A stretch of 64,000 bases of DNA. Source: Candidatus Epulonipiscium sp. (GTDB taxonomy: Bacteria > Bacillota > Clostridia > Lachnospirales > Cellulosilyticaceae). The DNA lies in assembly GCA_012518255.1 (NCBI GenBank), contig JAAYSX010000060.1:1-64000 (forward strand). Direction: 5' to 3'. A program made the translations under genes and the position numbers. Below the pieces are notes generated by a model that saw only the letters and a list, made by a program, of their open reading frames with translations, had not been told where the DNA came from and searched no databases. Shown one piece after another: positions 26,043 to 34,898 of this stretch. Positions within the stretch are counted from its first letter, which is position 1. Every line of letters starts with the position of its first letter.

Positions 26043-27476
26043 ATGAAATTCAATATTGGTAATGGTGGGTCAGTCCACATTATTACAGTTTTTGAAGGGT
26101 ATAAGGATATTAATGAATCCCCAAAACTTTATGAGTTTATTACTAAAAACGACTTATTTAAGGCTAAGTGTGGTGATGTTTATTCCGATATATCATCAGC
26201 AGGCAGTAATACCATTTTACTAGGTCTAGGTAGCCAGGATAAAATTAATAGCAATTCCATAAGGAAGGCTTTTTATAAGCTTGGCAAAAAGCTTATGGAA
26301 CTTAAAATTAAAGATATAAGAATCGACGTCCCAAACATTGAAGGTTTTTGCTACAGTAAAACTGCTCAAGCTATAGCCGAGGGACTACTAGAATCAGAAT
26401 ATAGTTTCGAAAAATACTTATCCGAAAAAAAGGTTATTCCTACAGTCGAAGATGTATACCTTAATATTGCAGATGAAGAAATTGAAAGCACTCAACTTGG
26501 AATAGATAGGGCTACACTTCTTATGGATAGTGTTTTCCTAGCTAGGGATTTAGTTAATGAACCTGCTATATATTTAACACCTGAAAAGCTTGCAGAGACT
26601 GCACATAATGAATTAACGCCTCTAGGAATTAGTGTAGATATTTATAATAAGGATGAAATTTCTAAGCTTGGTATGGAAGCTTTTTTAGCCGTTTCACAAG
26701 GATCTGCCAATGAACCTAGATTTATTGTTATGAAATGGAATGGCGACAAGGATAGCGATTATAAAACTGCTCTTGTAGGAAAAGGCCTTACTTATGACTC
26801 TGGGGGATACTCTATTAAACCTACCGACAGTATGGTAGATATGAAGTCTGATATGGCCGGATCAGCCACGGTTATTGCAACTATGAAGGCACTGGCTAAA
26901 TCCAAGGTTAAACAAAATGTTGTTGCTATTGTGGCAGCCTGCGAAAACCTAATATCAAGTAAATCCTATAAGCCAGGCGATATTGTATCTTCTATGTCCG
27001 GCAAAACAATAGAGGTACTAAATACTGATGCAGAGGGTAGATTAACGCTTGCAGATGCCTTATGGTATGCTGTAGACGTAGAAAAAGCAGATCAAGTAAT
27101 AGATATAGCTACACTTACTGGAGCCTGCGTAGTAGCCCTTGGGGATGTTTACACAGGTGCAATTACTAATAATAATGAGCTTATGGATAAGCTAGTTGCT
27201 GCTGCCAATTCATCTGGTGAATATATTTGGCAACTTCCAACTAATGAATCCTATAAAGACCTTATTAAAGGCACCTACGGAGACCTTGCCAATACTGGTG
27301 GTAGAGGGGCTGGGACTATAACGGCAGGACTTTTCCTAGAAGAGTTTGTGAAAGATACCCCTTGGGTTCATTTAGATATTGCCGGAACCTCCTTTTTAGA
27401 TAAGCAACGTGGCTACCTACCTAAGGGTGCTACAGGGGTTCTTGTTAAAACTTTATATAACCTAATTAATAATTAA
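26043..27476 (+). CDS. Leucyl aminopeptidase (M17 family)
   Basis: Cytosolic dizinc or dimanganese aminopeptidase that trims N-terminal residues from peptides. From the ATG at 26043 (477 aa) the N-terminal domain is weakly conserved and the C-terminal catalytic domain carries VGKGLTYDSGGYSIKP with metal ligands, and the signature NTDAEGRLTLADAL with the catalytic region near residue 335. A GTG at 26034 overlaps the GGAG site and is not used. Its 3' end overlaps the convergent DUF2752 gene by 15 bases with no terminator between them. Confidence 0.92.
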   Translation: MKFNIGNGGSVHIITVFEGYKDINESPKLYEFITKNDLFKAKCGDVYSDISSAGSNTILLGLGSQDKINSNSIRKAFYKLGKKLMELKIKDIRIDVPNIEGFCYSKTAQAIAEGLLESEYSFEKYLSEKKVIPTVEDVYLNIADEEIESTQLGIDRATLLMDSVFLARDLVNEPAIYLTPEKLAETAHNELTPLGISVDIYNKDEISKLGMEAFLAVSQGSANEPRFIVMKWNGDKDSDYKTALVGKGLTYDSGGYSIKPTDSMVDMKSDMAGSATVIATMKALAKSKVKQNVVAIVAACENLISSKSYKPGDIVSSMSGKTIEVLNTDAEGRLTLADALWYAVDVEKADQVIDIATLTGACVVALGDVYTGAITNNNELMDKLVAAANSSGEYIWQLPTNESYKDLIKGTYGDLANTGGRGAGTITAGLFLEEFVKDTPWVHLDIAGTSFLDKQRGYLPKGATGVLVKTLYNLINN

Positions 27477-27857
27477 ACCTACTGGAGATAGATAGGAAAA
27501 TCTAGGAATATTTCTTAAAAGACCGTATGCTAGGGCTATGGTTATAGATAGACCAAGTATTATATTTGCCAGCCTATATTTTCCATTATCTTTGGCAAAC
27601 CAGTAAAGACCAAGCATTATTGGTGCTATAAACAATAATGCATTGAACCTAAAAGCCTGATAAAAGTTAAATTTAAAACAGGAGTTTACCGCCCGGGTCA
27701 TTCCACAACCTGGGCAGTAAAGTCCTGTTATTTTATTAAATATACATGGCAAAATTGGCCCCTTAAATGGGTCCTTAAAATAAACAAATACACTTAAAAG
27801 TATAAGAAACACCCCAAGTATTATTATTTCTTTTCTTTGGGCAAGTTTTTTAAACAT
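27462..27857 (-). CDS. DUF2752 membrane protein
   Basis: A 131-residue protein with three hydrophobic helices (about 12-29, 65-85 and 95-115). The family motif GLYCPGCGMTRA sits at about 47-58 with two cysteines in a CPGCG arrangement, typical of DUF2752 proteins, whose function is unknown. Its start overlaps the DUF4234 gene by 8 bases, and its ribosome binding site (GTGAG) is weak, so it probably relies on coupling. The 3' end overlaps the aminopeptidase gene by 15 bases. Confidence 0.85.
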   Translation of the reverse strand: MFKKLAQRKEIIILGVFLILLSVFVYFKDPFKGPILPCIFNKITGLYCPGCGMTRAVNSCFKFNFYQAFRFNALLFIAPIMLGLYWFAKDNGKYRLANIILGLSITIALAYGLLRNIPRFSYLSPVGLIIN

Positions 27858-28197
27858 ATCTCACTAGGTCATTAATATCCGATTGTATTATTGCAAGCAC
27901 TACAATATGTAGGCCAAATAAGGAAAGTATCAAATATAAAACAGAGTTGTCTGAAGCATGCCTTCCCGCTCTTTCTTGGGCCATATATAGCTTCTTACCC
28001 ATCTTATAATTCCAATATATTGTGTACAGACCGCATGTAACTATAGAAAGCAAGAGAACCATCCCACCACTAGTCCCCATTTCACCACTAAGTGAATTAG
28101 CCTCGTCTGTTACCTTAACTAACCAGTACAAGCTATATATCCCACATGTAATAACAGAAAAGAAAATTGCTAGCCCTACATTTCTTTCTTCAATCAT
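27850..28197 (-). CDS. DUF4234 membrane protein
   Basis: A 115-residue protein with three hydrophobic segments. It contains two copies of the DUF4234 signature: VITCGIYSLYWLVKVTDE (16-33) and IVTCGLYTIYWNYKMGKK (52-69). The function is unknown. AAAGGGGG precedes the ATG. The DUF2752 gene follows with an 8-base overlap. DUF2752 and DUF4234 proteins are often neighbours in Firmicutes, which suggests a small membrane complex; that is inference. Confidence 0.85.
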   Translation of the reverse strand: MIEERNVGLAIFFSVITCGIYSLYWLVKVTDEANSLSGEMGTSGGMVLLLSIVTCGLYTIYWNYKMGKKLYMAQERAGRHASDNSVLYLILSLFGLHIVVLAIIQSDINDLVRYV

Positions 28198-28233
28198 TTA
28201 AATTCCCCCTTTGTTGTTTTAAATTTCTACACT

Positions 28234-28282
28234 ATTATATCACACCACCTTTTACTTTGCACCATTTGTTACCTTTTACTTT
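28234..28282 (-). promoter_or_regulatory. DUF4234-DUF2752 promoter with two direct 12-base repeats
   Basis: Minus strand: GTGCAA (28257-28262), 17 bases, TATAAT (28234-28239). The 12-mer ACCTTTTACTTT (plus strand) occurs at 28247-28258 and again at 28271-28282, a 24-base period; the first copy covers the -35 side of the promoter. These may be operator half-sites. Confidence 0.5.
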
Positions 28283-28400
28283 TTAATTGTTTTTATTTTA
28301 TACAACATTATAAACCCCCAGTCTTTTGCACAATTCTTCTTCTTTAAACATTATTATCTTAAACATATTTACAGTGTTACTTTTTGTCACAATTTATTTT

Positions 28401-28428
28401 TTTACTTTACCTACAATTATGGTATAAT
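28401..28428 (+). promoter_or_regulatory. Promoter of the phosphofructokinase gene
   Basis: TTTACT (28401-28406), 16 bases, TATAAT (28423-28428), about 52 bases before the ATG at 28480. Confidence 0.55.
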
Positions 28429-28479
28429 AGCTACAGGCATTATTATTCAATTCTTATAATATCAGAAAGGGGTAATAAA

Positions 28480-29694
28480 ATGAAACTAAAAGGTAAAGTA
28501 GTAATTGCGCAAGGTGGAGGACCAACAGCAGTAATTAATCAATCCCTAGTAGGAGCTGCCCTTGAATCTAGAAAATTCCAACAAATAACTAAGGTATATG
28601 GAGCTGTTGGCGGGGTTAATGGTATTATTAATGAAAGATTTTTAGACCTAACCCAGGAGACTACTCACAATCTAGAGCGGGTTGCAAGAACACCCTCTTC
28701 AGCGCTTCTTTCCACAAGAGATAAGCCTGACTTTGCATATTGCCAGGAAATATTTAGGGTTTTTAAAGCACACGATGTTAGGTATTTTTTCTATATTGGA
28801 GGCAATGACTCCGCTGATACAGTTCGTATTGTAAATGAACAAGCAGAACATGAGAATTACGACTTTAGAGCTATACACATACCCAAAACTATAGATAATG
28901 ACCTATTAATTAATGACCACACCCCTGGGTATGGATCAGCTGCTAAGTTTGTAGCCCAATCATTTATAGGTGTTAATCTAGATAACCGAGCTTTGCCAGG
29001 TGTACATATTGGCATAATTATGGGTAGGCATGCTGGTTTCTTAGCTGCAGCTTCTTCCATAGCACAAAAATATCCCGACGATGGACCACACCTAATTTAT
29101 CTACCCGAGAGAGCTTTTGATATGGATACATTCCTGAAAGATGTTAAAGAAGTATATGATAAGTACGGCAGATGTATAGTAGCTGTTTCAGAAGGAATCC
29201 AAGATGAAAATGGTGTTCCTATTATTACTAAATTTGAGAATTGCGAATATGATGATCATGGAAATGTTGAGTTGTCCGGGACTAATGCACTAGGTGATTT
29301 ACTTGCTAATCAAGTTAAAGAAAAACTCAAAATAGAAAGGGTAAGATCTGATACTTTTGGCTATCTACAGCGCTCTTTCATGGGTTGCGTTTCTAATGTA
29401 GACCAACAAGAAGCTAGAGAAGTTGGGGAAAAGGCTGCCCAGTTCGCCCTATGGCATAATGTAGATGGTTCTATTACAATCCACAGGACTGGTTATTATT
29501 CTGTAGATTATAAGTTAACCCAGCTAGATAAGCTAGCCGGAAAAACCAAGTATATGCCAGATGAATTTATTAACGAAAAGGGTAACCATGTTACAGATGC
29601 TTTTAAATACTATTTAACACCATTATTAGGCTCTGATATGCCTTCTGCTAGTATGTTAAGAGCCCCCATGGCAGACAAGATACTTAATAAATAG
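28480..29694 (+). CDS. 6-phosphofructokinase, residues of the pyrophosphate-dependent type
   Basis: Phosphorylates fructose 6-phosphate. The 404 residues (ATG at 28480, with AAAGGGG upstream) show QGGGPTAVINQS at the start, GGND at 107-110 and PKTIDND at 135-141. ATP-dependent enzymes have glycine at the two positions taken here by Asp110 and Lys136; this Asp/Lys pair marks the PPi-dependent class, so a reversible PPi-fructose-6-phosphate phosphotransferase is expected. The length fits the long-type PFKs of clostridia and spirochaetes. It is monocistronic, with promoter and terminator. Other long-type PFKs use ATP, so the donor remains a prediction. Confidence 0.9.
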   Translation: MKLKGKVVIAQGGGPTAVINQSLVGAALESRKFQQITKVYGAVGGVNGIINERFLDLTQETTHNLERVARTPSSALLSTRDKPDFAYCQEIFRVFKAHDVRYFFYIGGNDSADTVRIVNEQAEHENYDFRAIHIPKTIDNDLLINDHTPGYGSAAKFVAQSFIGVNLDNRALPGVHIGIIMGRHAGFLAAASSIAQKYPDDGPHLIYLPERAFDMDTFLKDVKEVYDKYGRCIVAVSEGIQDENGVPIITKFENCEYDDHGNVELSGTNALGDLLANQVKEKLKIERVRSDTFGYLQRSFMGCVSNVDQQEAREVGEKAAQFALWHNVDGSITIHRTGYYSVDYKLTQLDKLAGKTKYMPDEFINEKGNHVTDAFKYYLTPLLGSDMPSASMLRAPMADKILNK

Positions 29695-29716
29695 AAACTC
29701 TATTAGATTTAAATAC

Positions 29717-29753
29717 AAAAGGGAAATGTGAGTTATTTACACATTTCCCTTTT
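29717..29753 (+). terminator. Terminator after phosphofructokinase gene
   Basis: Arms 29717-29730 and 29740-29753 form a perfect 14-bp stem around a 9-base loop, ending in TTTTAA. Confidence 0.88.
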
Positions 29754-29782
29754 AATATAATTAATTTCTTATTATCTAGAAG

Positions 29783-30469
29783 CTACAAGCATCCCTTTAA
29801 AGCCTCAAGATCTAATATTTTAAATGTATTCCTATCAAATTCAATAATACCTTCATCTTGCATATTTACTAATTCCCTAGATAGGGAGGGCCTTTGTATA
29901 TTAAGATACTCTGCTAGCTCACTTCTTGTAAGGGGAATTTTAAATACTGGTATTTCTTTCTTATAATATTCCTCAAGTAAATATGTGCTTACCTTCATTC
30001 TTATAGTTTTTAAAGATAGCATTTCCACCTTGTTATGAAGCATGGCTGCTTTTTTTGATACTATATGCAAGGTATTTTGAATAAGGCGCCTATGACCATC
30101 ACACATATGAGGACACATACCTATAATCCTATCTGGTGCTATAAAAAGCACCTTACAATCTGTCTCTGCCGTAACAGTTTCCAGCCATTGCCTTTCAGTA
30201 AAGGCTGAAATCTCACCGAAAATTTCCCCCCGGCCTATCCTAGATATAATTAATCTATCTCCAGCCAAGGTTTCCTTTGTTAGAATAACCTTCCCTTCTA
30301 AGACAAAACCTATGCCAGTAAACTGACTTCTTTCAATACTTATTATCTCTTTTTTCTTATAATTTCTAATACTAGGATTTGAACATCCAAGTATTTTTAT
30401 TAACTCACCACGTTCAATACCCTGAAATAATTCTGAAGCTAATAGCATATCAGTCCATTGTTCATACAC
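29783..30469 (-). CDS. Crp/Fnr-family transcription regulator
   Basis: A 228-residue regulator with an N-terminal cyclic-nucleotide-type beta barrel (about 15-130, with GFVLEGKVIL and GEIFGEISAF) and a C-terminal winged helix (165-225) whose recognition helix is RSELAEYLNIQRPSLSRELV. A CPHMC pair lies near residue 119. The ligand is unknown: the cAMP arginine pattern is not present. The start is GTG at 30469 with AGGTGG 7 bases upstream. It begins 15 bases after the ABC exporter gene and may be cotranscribed with it. Confidence 0.85.
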   Translation of the reverse strand: MYEQWTDMLLASELFQGIERGELIKILGCSNPSIRNYKKKEIISIERSQFTGIGFVLEGKVILTKETLAGDRLIISRIGRGEIFGEISAFTERQWLETVTAETDCKVLFIAPDRIIGMCPHMCDGHRRLIQNTLHIVSKKAAMLHNKVEMLSLKTIRMKVSTYLLEEYYKKEIPVFKIPLTRSELAEYLNIQRPSLSRELVNMQDEGIIEFDRNTFKILDLEALKGCL

Positions 30470-30484
30470 CTATACACCACCTTA

Positions 30485-32200
30485 CTACCCTACATTAAAT
30501 TGGGATTCATATAAATAAGAATACATACCTTCCTGCTTTAATAGATCTTTATGGGTCCCTCTTTCTTCTATTCCATTTTCAGTAAGAACAACTATTTCAT
30601 CAGCATTTTTTATGGTTGATAATCTATGGGCAACTATTAGTGTAGTCCTTCCCTTGCTTAAACTTTCTAAGGATTTTTGGATTAGCATTTCAGTTGTATT
30701 ATCAAGTGCTGATGTGGCCTCATCCAGTATAAGAATTGGTGGATTTTTAAGGAAAATTCTAGCTATAGAAATTCTTTGCTTTTGCCCCCCTGAAAGTTTA
30801 ACTCCTCTTTCACCTATATTAGTATTATATCCATCAGGTAAACCTACAATGAAATCGTGAATATTGGCTTTTTTGGCGGCTTCTACTACATCTTCAAAAT
30901 CTGCATCTAAATCGCCATACCAAATATTTTCTCCAATTGTTCCAGTAAATAAGAATACATCTTGCTGAACGATTCCTATATTCTTCCTCAGGGATTCTCT
31001 TTTTATATTCTCAACATTTATATCATCTAATAAAATTTCCCCTTCATCTATATCATAAAAGCGTGGTATTAAGTGGCACAGGGTTGTTTTACCTCCACCT
31101 GATGGCCCAACCAAAGCAACTGTTTTACCTTTTTCGATATTTAGATTTATGTCCTGGAAAATCCTAGTATTTTCATCATATTTAAAGCCAACACCATTAA
31201 AGTCTATCTTTCCTTCTACTTTATCAAGTAAAATAGATCCTTCCTCTTCTTTTTCTTCTTCTTCCTCTAGTATTTCTATGAAACGCTCAAAGCCAGTCAT
31301 ACCAAGCTGGAACTGTTCTACAAACTGTACTAGTTTTTTTATAGGTGCCAGAAATAGATTTACAAAGAGTAGATATGCTACATAATCCCCAAAATTAATA
31401 TAACCTTGGTATGTAAAATATCCTCCCGCAATTAGTACAACTACATTTAATAAATCTATAATAAAGTTAGTACCTGAGTAAAATTCTGCCATTGTTTTAT
31501 AGGCATATTCCCTTGCACTTTGAAAACGATTATTACTTTCCTGAAACTTCTCTACCTCATGCTCCTTATTAGCAAAAGCCTTAGCCACCCTAATACCTGA
31601 AATACTATTTTCTAAGGAAGCATTGACTTCTCCAACTTCCTTCCTAGTTTTTGCAAATGCATTAGACATTTTAACCCTCTTTTTGACAGAAAACCAAATA
31701 AGCAGTGGAATGAAGGCAAAAATTATAAGGGTTAATGTTAAGTTAATTGTTGATAAGATGATAAAAGAACCTATTAACATAATGCTAGATACAAATATAT
31801 CTTCTGGTCCATGGTGGGCAAGCTCTGTTATTTCTTGTAGATCATTTATGATACGGGACATAATAACCCCAGTTTTATTTTCATCAAAGTAGGAAAATGG
31901 AAGTTTTTGAAGATGTTTAAATACATCCCTTCTCATATCTGCTTGCATTCTAACCCCTACAACATGGCCATAATACTGTATAACATAATTAAGCATTGCC
32001 TTTAATATATAAATAAGCAGTAAAATTACGGCCCATGTAAACATTAACCTTAATTGTTTATTGGGTACATATTTATTCATTATATTCCTTGTAATCATTG
32101 GATAAAACAAATCACATAGGGCTACTAAAAAAGCAGCTATCATATCTATGGCAAACAACCTTTTATGCGGCTTATAATATTGTATAAATTTCTTTATCAT
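30485..32200 (-). CDS. ABC exporter, fused permease and ATPase (MsbA/BmrA-like half transporter)
   Basis: A 571-residue half transporter that should work as a homodimer. Residues 1-320 contain the six-helix ABC membrane domain (six hydrophobic segments, SVKKRVKMSNAFAKTRKEVGEVN in a cytoplasmic loop); 335-571 are the ATPase with Walker A GPSGGGKTT, Q-loop, signature LSGGQKQR, Walker B ILILDEATSALD and the H-loop HRLSTIKNAD. The cargo (drug, lipid or peptide) cannot be told. AAGGGG precedes the ATG at 32200. A Crp/Fnr gene follows 15 bases downstream. Confidence 0.92.
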   Translation of the reverse strand: MIKKFIQYYKPHKRLFAIDMIAAFLVALCDLFYPMITRNIMNKYVPNKQLRLMFTWAVILLLIYILKAMLNYVIQYYGHVVGVRMQADMRRDVFKHLQKLPFSYFDENKTGVIMSRIINDLQEITELAHHGPEDIFVSSIMLIGSFIILSTINLTLTLIIFAFIPLLIWFSVKKRVKMSNAFAKTRKEVGEVNASLENSISGIRVAKAFANKEHEVEKFQESNNRFQSAREYAYKTMAEFYSGTNFIIDLLNVVVLIAGGYFTYQGYINFGDYVAYLLFVNLFLAPIKKLVQFVEQFQLGMTGFERFIEILEEEEEKEEEGSILLDKVEGKIDFNGVGFKYDENTRIFQDINLNIEKGKTVALVGPSGGGKTTLCHLIPRFYDIDEGEILLDDINVENIKRESLRKNIGIVQQDVFLFTGTIGENIWYGDLDADFEDVVEAAKKANIHDFIVGLPDGYNTNIGERGVKLSGGQKQRISIARIFLKNPPILILDEATSALDNTTEMLIQKSLESLSKGRTTLIVAHRLSTIKNADEIVVLTENGIEERGTHKDLLKQEGMYSYLYESQFNVG

Positions 32201-32296
32201 GGTATAAAACCCCTTCTAGTATTAAGCTTTTATCTATTATTAAACACTGGTTATTATAACTAAGTTTATATCTTATGTCAATTTATGTCCTATTAC

Positions 32297-32346
32297 AAAA
32301 GCTAGAAGCACCTTATAAAAATAATCCCGGTGATTCTAGCTTTATT
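32297..32346 (-). terminator. Long hairpin downstream of the 161-residue membrane protein gene
   Basis: AAAGCTAGAA-CACC and GGTG-TTCTAGCTTT pair with one mismatch on both sides of a 16-base loop, and TTTT follows on the minus strand. It lies just before the ABC exporter promoter region. Confidence 0.65.
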
Positions 32347-32352
32347 TATATT

Positions 32353-32838
32353 TTAAGCTTTATTTTTCATTAGTCTTCTTTGAAATGTAATAAAAATCCC
32401 AGCTGGAATTATAATCCATCCTAGACTTTTAATTAGTGAGTTTTTTGCTTGAACTTTTTGCTTTTGCATTTCCCCTTCTACCATAAAGTCATACCTATCC
32501 CTAAGTTCTTCTTCAGATGGTATTTTCCTATCCTTCTCTTCATCTTCATATTCATACTTTTCATTTACTTCCCATCTTCTAAAATCTTCATATGATTGGT
32601 AATAAGGAGCTGGCGATACTAAGTCTGCAACTGCCATAAATGCTGCTACACTTCCTCCTATTGACATCATTAAGGTTGCAAATAATACTAAATATACATA
32701 TATATTTCTAATCATATCTTCTCCCCCTTCATCTTCACTTATATTTTTATTTCCTGCCTTAATAGCAACTGCTATTACAAAAATTATTCCTATAATTATT
32801 GCTAAACTTATTACTGGAAACAAAACTGAAAACATCAT
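32353..32838 (-). CDS. Small membrane protein of unknown function
   Basis: A 161-residue protein with three hydrophobic segments: 5-28 at the N-terminus, about 44-72 (YVYLVLFATLMMSIGGSVAAFMAVADLV) and a C-terminal LGWIIIPAGIFITF. Between the second and third lies a highly charged stretch of about 50 residues (YEYEDEEKDRKIPSEEELRDRY), predicted helical. The second segment resembles the start of DUF5671-type proteins, but I cannot confirm the family. AGGAGGG lies before tandem ATGs at 32838. It is 31 bases downstream of uppP and probably cotranscribed. Confidence 0.65.
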   Translation of the reverse strand: MMFSVLFPVISLAIIIGIIFVIAVAIKAGNKNISEDEGGEDMIRNIYVYLVLFATLMMSIGGSVAAFMAVADLVSPAPYYQSYEDFRRWEVNEKYEYEDEEKDRKIPSEEELRDRYDFMVEGEMQKQKVQAKNSLIKSLGWIIIPAGIFITFQRRLMKNKA

Positions 32839-32869
32839 ATGATCCCTCCTATTTACATAGTTTAAAGGT

Positions 32870-33721
32870 TTAAACTGCTAAATAACCGGCATAGCCTGCT
32901 AGTAAGACTACAATAGCAAATACCATTCTATATACTGCAAATATCCTCATAGGCTTGCGCTTTAAATAAGATATAAATTTATTTATTACTGCTAGTGCAA
33001 CTATAAAGGATACAATAAACCCTACAGCTAGAGATATTATCTCTGAGCTTGTTAGCACCATAATACCACCTATCTTTATAAGTTTTAGGAAGCTCATTCC
33101 TACCATAACTGGAATAGCTAAGAAGAATGAAAATTCAGCTGCTGCAACTGTAGACAAACCTGCTACCCATCCACCAATTATTGTTGATGCTGATCGGGAC
33201 ATTCCTGGTATAATAGCAAGGCATTGAAATAAACCAATAATTAAAGCCTGCTTAGCTGTTATCCTAAACATATCATTCATGGATTTTTGGTCCCTAAATC
33301 TATTTTCTGCATATATCATTGCTATACCGCCGAAAAACAGGGTAAGAGCTATTGGTACTGGACTAAATAAGTATTCATCTGCTAAATCATCTAATAATAT
33401 ACCAAATACCCCTCCAGGTATACAGGCTATAAATACCATGAGCCAAAATTTAAATCCTGATTTTTGATATCCCACCTTATTAGGAAAAAAATTAACTAAT
33501 GTATTCCAAATCTTATCCCAGTATAAAATAACTACTGCAAGTATAGCTCCAAGTTGTATTACATATGTATACATCTCCACATAACTTGGAGTAGTACCCT
33601 CAAACCTTATTAAATTTTGGAATATTACTAAATGCCCTGTTGATGAAACGGGCAAGAACTCTGTTAACCCCTCAACAATCCCCAGTATTAGGGATTTAAT
33701 CGCTAAAATCATCGTATCCAC
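32870..33721 (-). CDS. uppP: Undecaprenyl-diphosphatase
   Basis: Removes a phosphate from undecaprenyl diphosphate so that the lipid carrier can be reused in cell-wall synthesis; it can also give bacitracin resistance. The 283 residues form an eight-helix membrane protein. The two signature loops EGLTEFLPVSSTGHL (18-32) and PGMSRSASTIIGG (about 168-180) carry the catalytic glutamate, serine and arginine. The start is taken as GTG at 33721, with AAAGGTG upstream; an ATG three codons later is possible. It is divergent from the aldolase gene. Confidence 0.94.
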   Translation of the reverse strand: MDTMILAIKSLILGIVEGLTEFLPVSSTGHLVIFQNLIRFEGTTPSYVEMYTYVIQLGAILAVVILYWDKIWNTLVNFFPNKVGYQKSGFKFWLMVFIACIPGGVFGILLDDLADEYLFSPVPIALTLFFGGIAMIYAENRFRDQKSMNDMFRITAKQALIIGLFQCLAIIPGMSRSASTIIGGWVAGLSTVAAAEFSFFLAIPVMVGMSFLKLIKIGGIMVLTSSEIISLAVGFIVSFIVALAVINKFISYLKRKPMRIFAVYRMVFAIVVLLAGYAGYLAV

Positions 33722-33821
33722 TTAATCACCTTTTCTTATTTATTATATTTGTCTTATCTAATTATACTATAAACTCTTCCTAGTATACACCTTTTTTACT
33801 AAATTAAAATAGCTTTCATTA

Positions 33822-33850
33822 TTGTTTTTTATATCTTTTAGGTTTATAAT
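33822..33850 (+). promoter_or_regulatory. Promoter of the aldolase gene
   Basis: TTGTTT (33822-33827), 17 bases, TATAAT (33845-33850), 46 bases before the ATG at 33897. A near-consensus housekeeping promoter, in line with a highly expressed glycolytic gene. Confidence 0.68.
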
Positions 33851-33896
33851 AGTACTGTATACAATTATGTATTGAAATATGAAAGGAGCTATTATA

Positions 33897-34841
33897 ATGG
33901 CATTAGTATCAACTAAAGAAATGTTTGACAAAGCTTTCGAGGGCAAATACGCAATTGGAGCATTTAATATTAATAACATGGAAGTGGTTCAAGCGGTAAC
34001 TCGTGCTGCTAAAGAATTAAACTCTCCTGTTATGTTACAGGTATCAAAAAGTGCTCTTGAATATGCAGGGCCAGAATATTTAATGGGAATGGTTAATGCT
34101 GCTGTTGAAGAAACAGGTGTAGACCTTGCTCTTCACTTAGACCACGGTCCAGACCTTGAAACTATCAAAAAGGTAATCGATATTGGATTCACATCAGTTA
34201 TGTATGATGGATCCCATCTTGATTTTGAGGAAAACGTTGCAAACACGAAAGAAGTTGTTGATTATGCTCACGCAAGAGGTGTAGTTGTTGAAGCCGAACT
34301 AGGAGTTCTTGCTGGGGTAGAAGATGATGTAAATGTAGCTGAAGAAGATGCAACATATACAGATCCAGACCAAGCTTTAGAATTTATCCAACGTACAGGA
34401 TGTGACTCTCTAGCAATTGCTATCGGAACAAGCCATGGCGCTGTAAAATTCAAAGGCGAACCAAAACTACGCTTTGATATTCTTGAAGATATAACTAATA
34501 AATTAGAAGCTGCAGGTATTAAAAATTACCCTATTGTATTACACGGTGCTTCATCTGTTGACCAAGATACAGTTGCTAAATGTAATAAATATGGCGGTAA
34601 ACTTGAAGGATCTAAAGGTATCCCAGTTGAAATGCTTAGAAAAGCTACTTCAATGGCAGTATGTAAAATAAATATGGATACTGATATTCGTCTTGAAATG
34701 ACAGCAGCAGTTCGTGAAGTATTTGTTGAAGATCCAGCAGCATTTGATCCACGTAAATATTTAGGAGCAGGACGCGATGCTGTACAAGAAATGATTAAAG
34801 GTAAGATTATAAATGTTTTAGGTTCAGATAACAAAGCTTAA
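33897..34841 (+). CDS. fba: Fructose-bisphosphate aldolase, class II
   Basis: Zinc-dependent glycolytic aldolase that splits fructose 1,6-bisphosphate. From the ATG at 33897 the protein has 314 residues. Metal and catalytic motifs: the histidine and aspartate in LHLDHGPD, the GTSHGAVKF histidine, and VLHGASSV near the substrate phosphate. An ATG at 33879 overlaps the GAAAGGAG site and is not the start. Codon use is cleaner than for the neighbours, as expected for high expression. It is monocistronic with a promoter and a terminator. Confidence 0.95.
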   Translation: MALVSTKEMFDKAFEGKYAIGAFNINNMEVVQAVTRAAKELNSPVMLQVSKSALEYAGPEYLMGMVNAAVEETGVDLALHLDHGPDLETIKKVIDIGFTSVMYDGSHLDFEENVANTKEVVDYAHARGVVVEAELGVLAGVEDDVNVAEEDATYTDPDQALEFIQRTGCDSLAIAIGTSHGAVKFKGEPKLRFDILEDITNKLEAAGIKNYPIVLHGASSVDQDTVAKCNKYGGKLEGSKGIPVEMLRKATSMAVCKINMDTDIRLEMTAAVREVFVEDPAAFDPRKYLGAGRDAVQEMIKGKIINVLGSDNKA

Positions 34842-34862
34842 AATTTTATAAATTACACTAGA

Positions 34863-34894
34863 AATGGACTAGATTTTCATCTAGTCCATTTTTT
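34863..34894 (+). terminator. Terminator after aldolase gene
   Basis: AATGGACTAGAT (34863-34874) and ATCTAGTCCATT (34879-34890) form a perfect 12-bp stem with a 4-base loop, followed by TTTT. Confidence 0.9.
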
Positions 34895-34898
34895 ATTA

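Noticed and set aside
33767..33979. 70-codon minus-strand frame over the fba promoter and start
   Set aside because: Antisense to the aldolase promoter and N-terminus and without a ribosome binding site.
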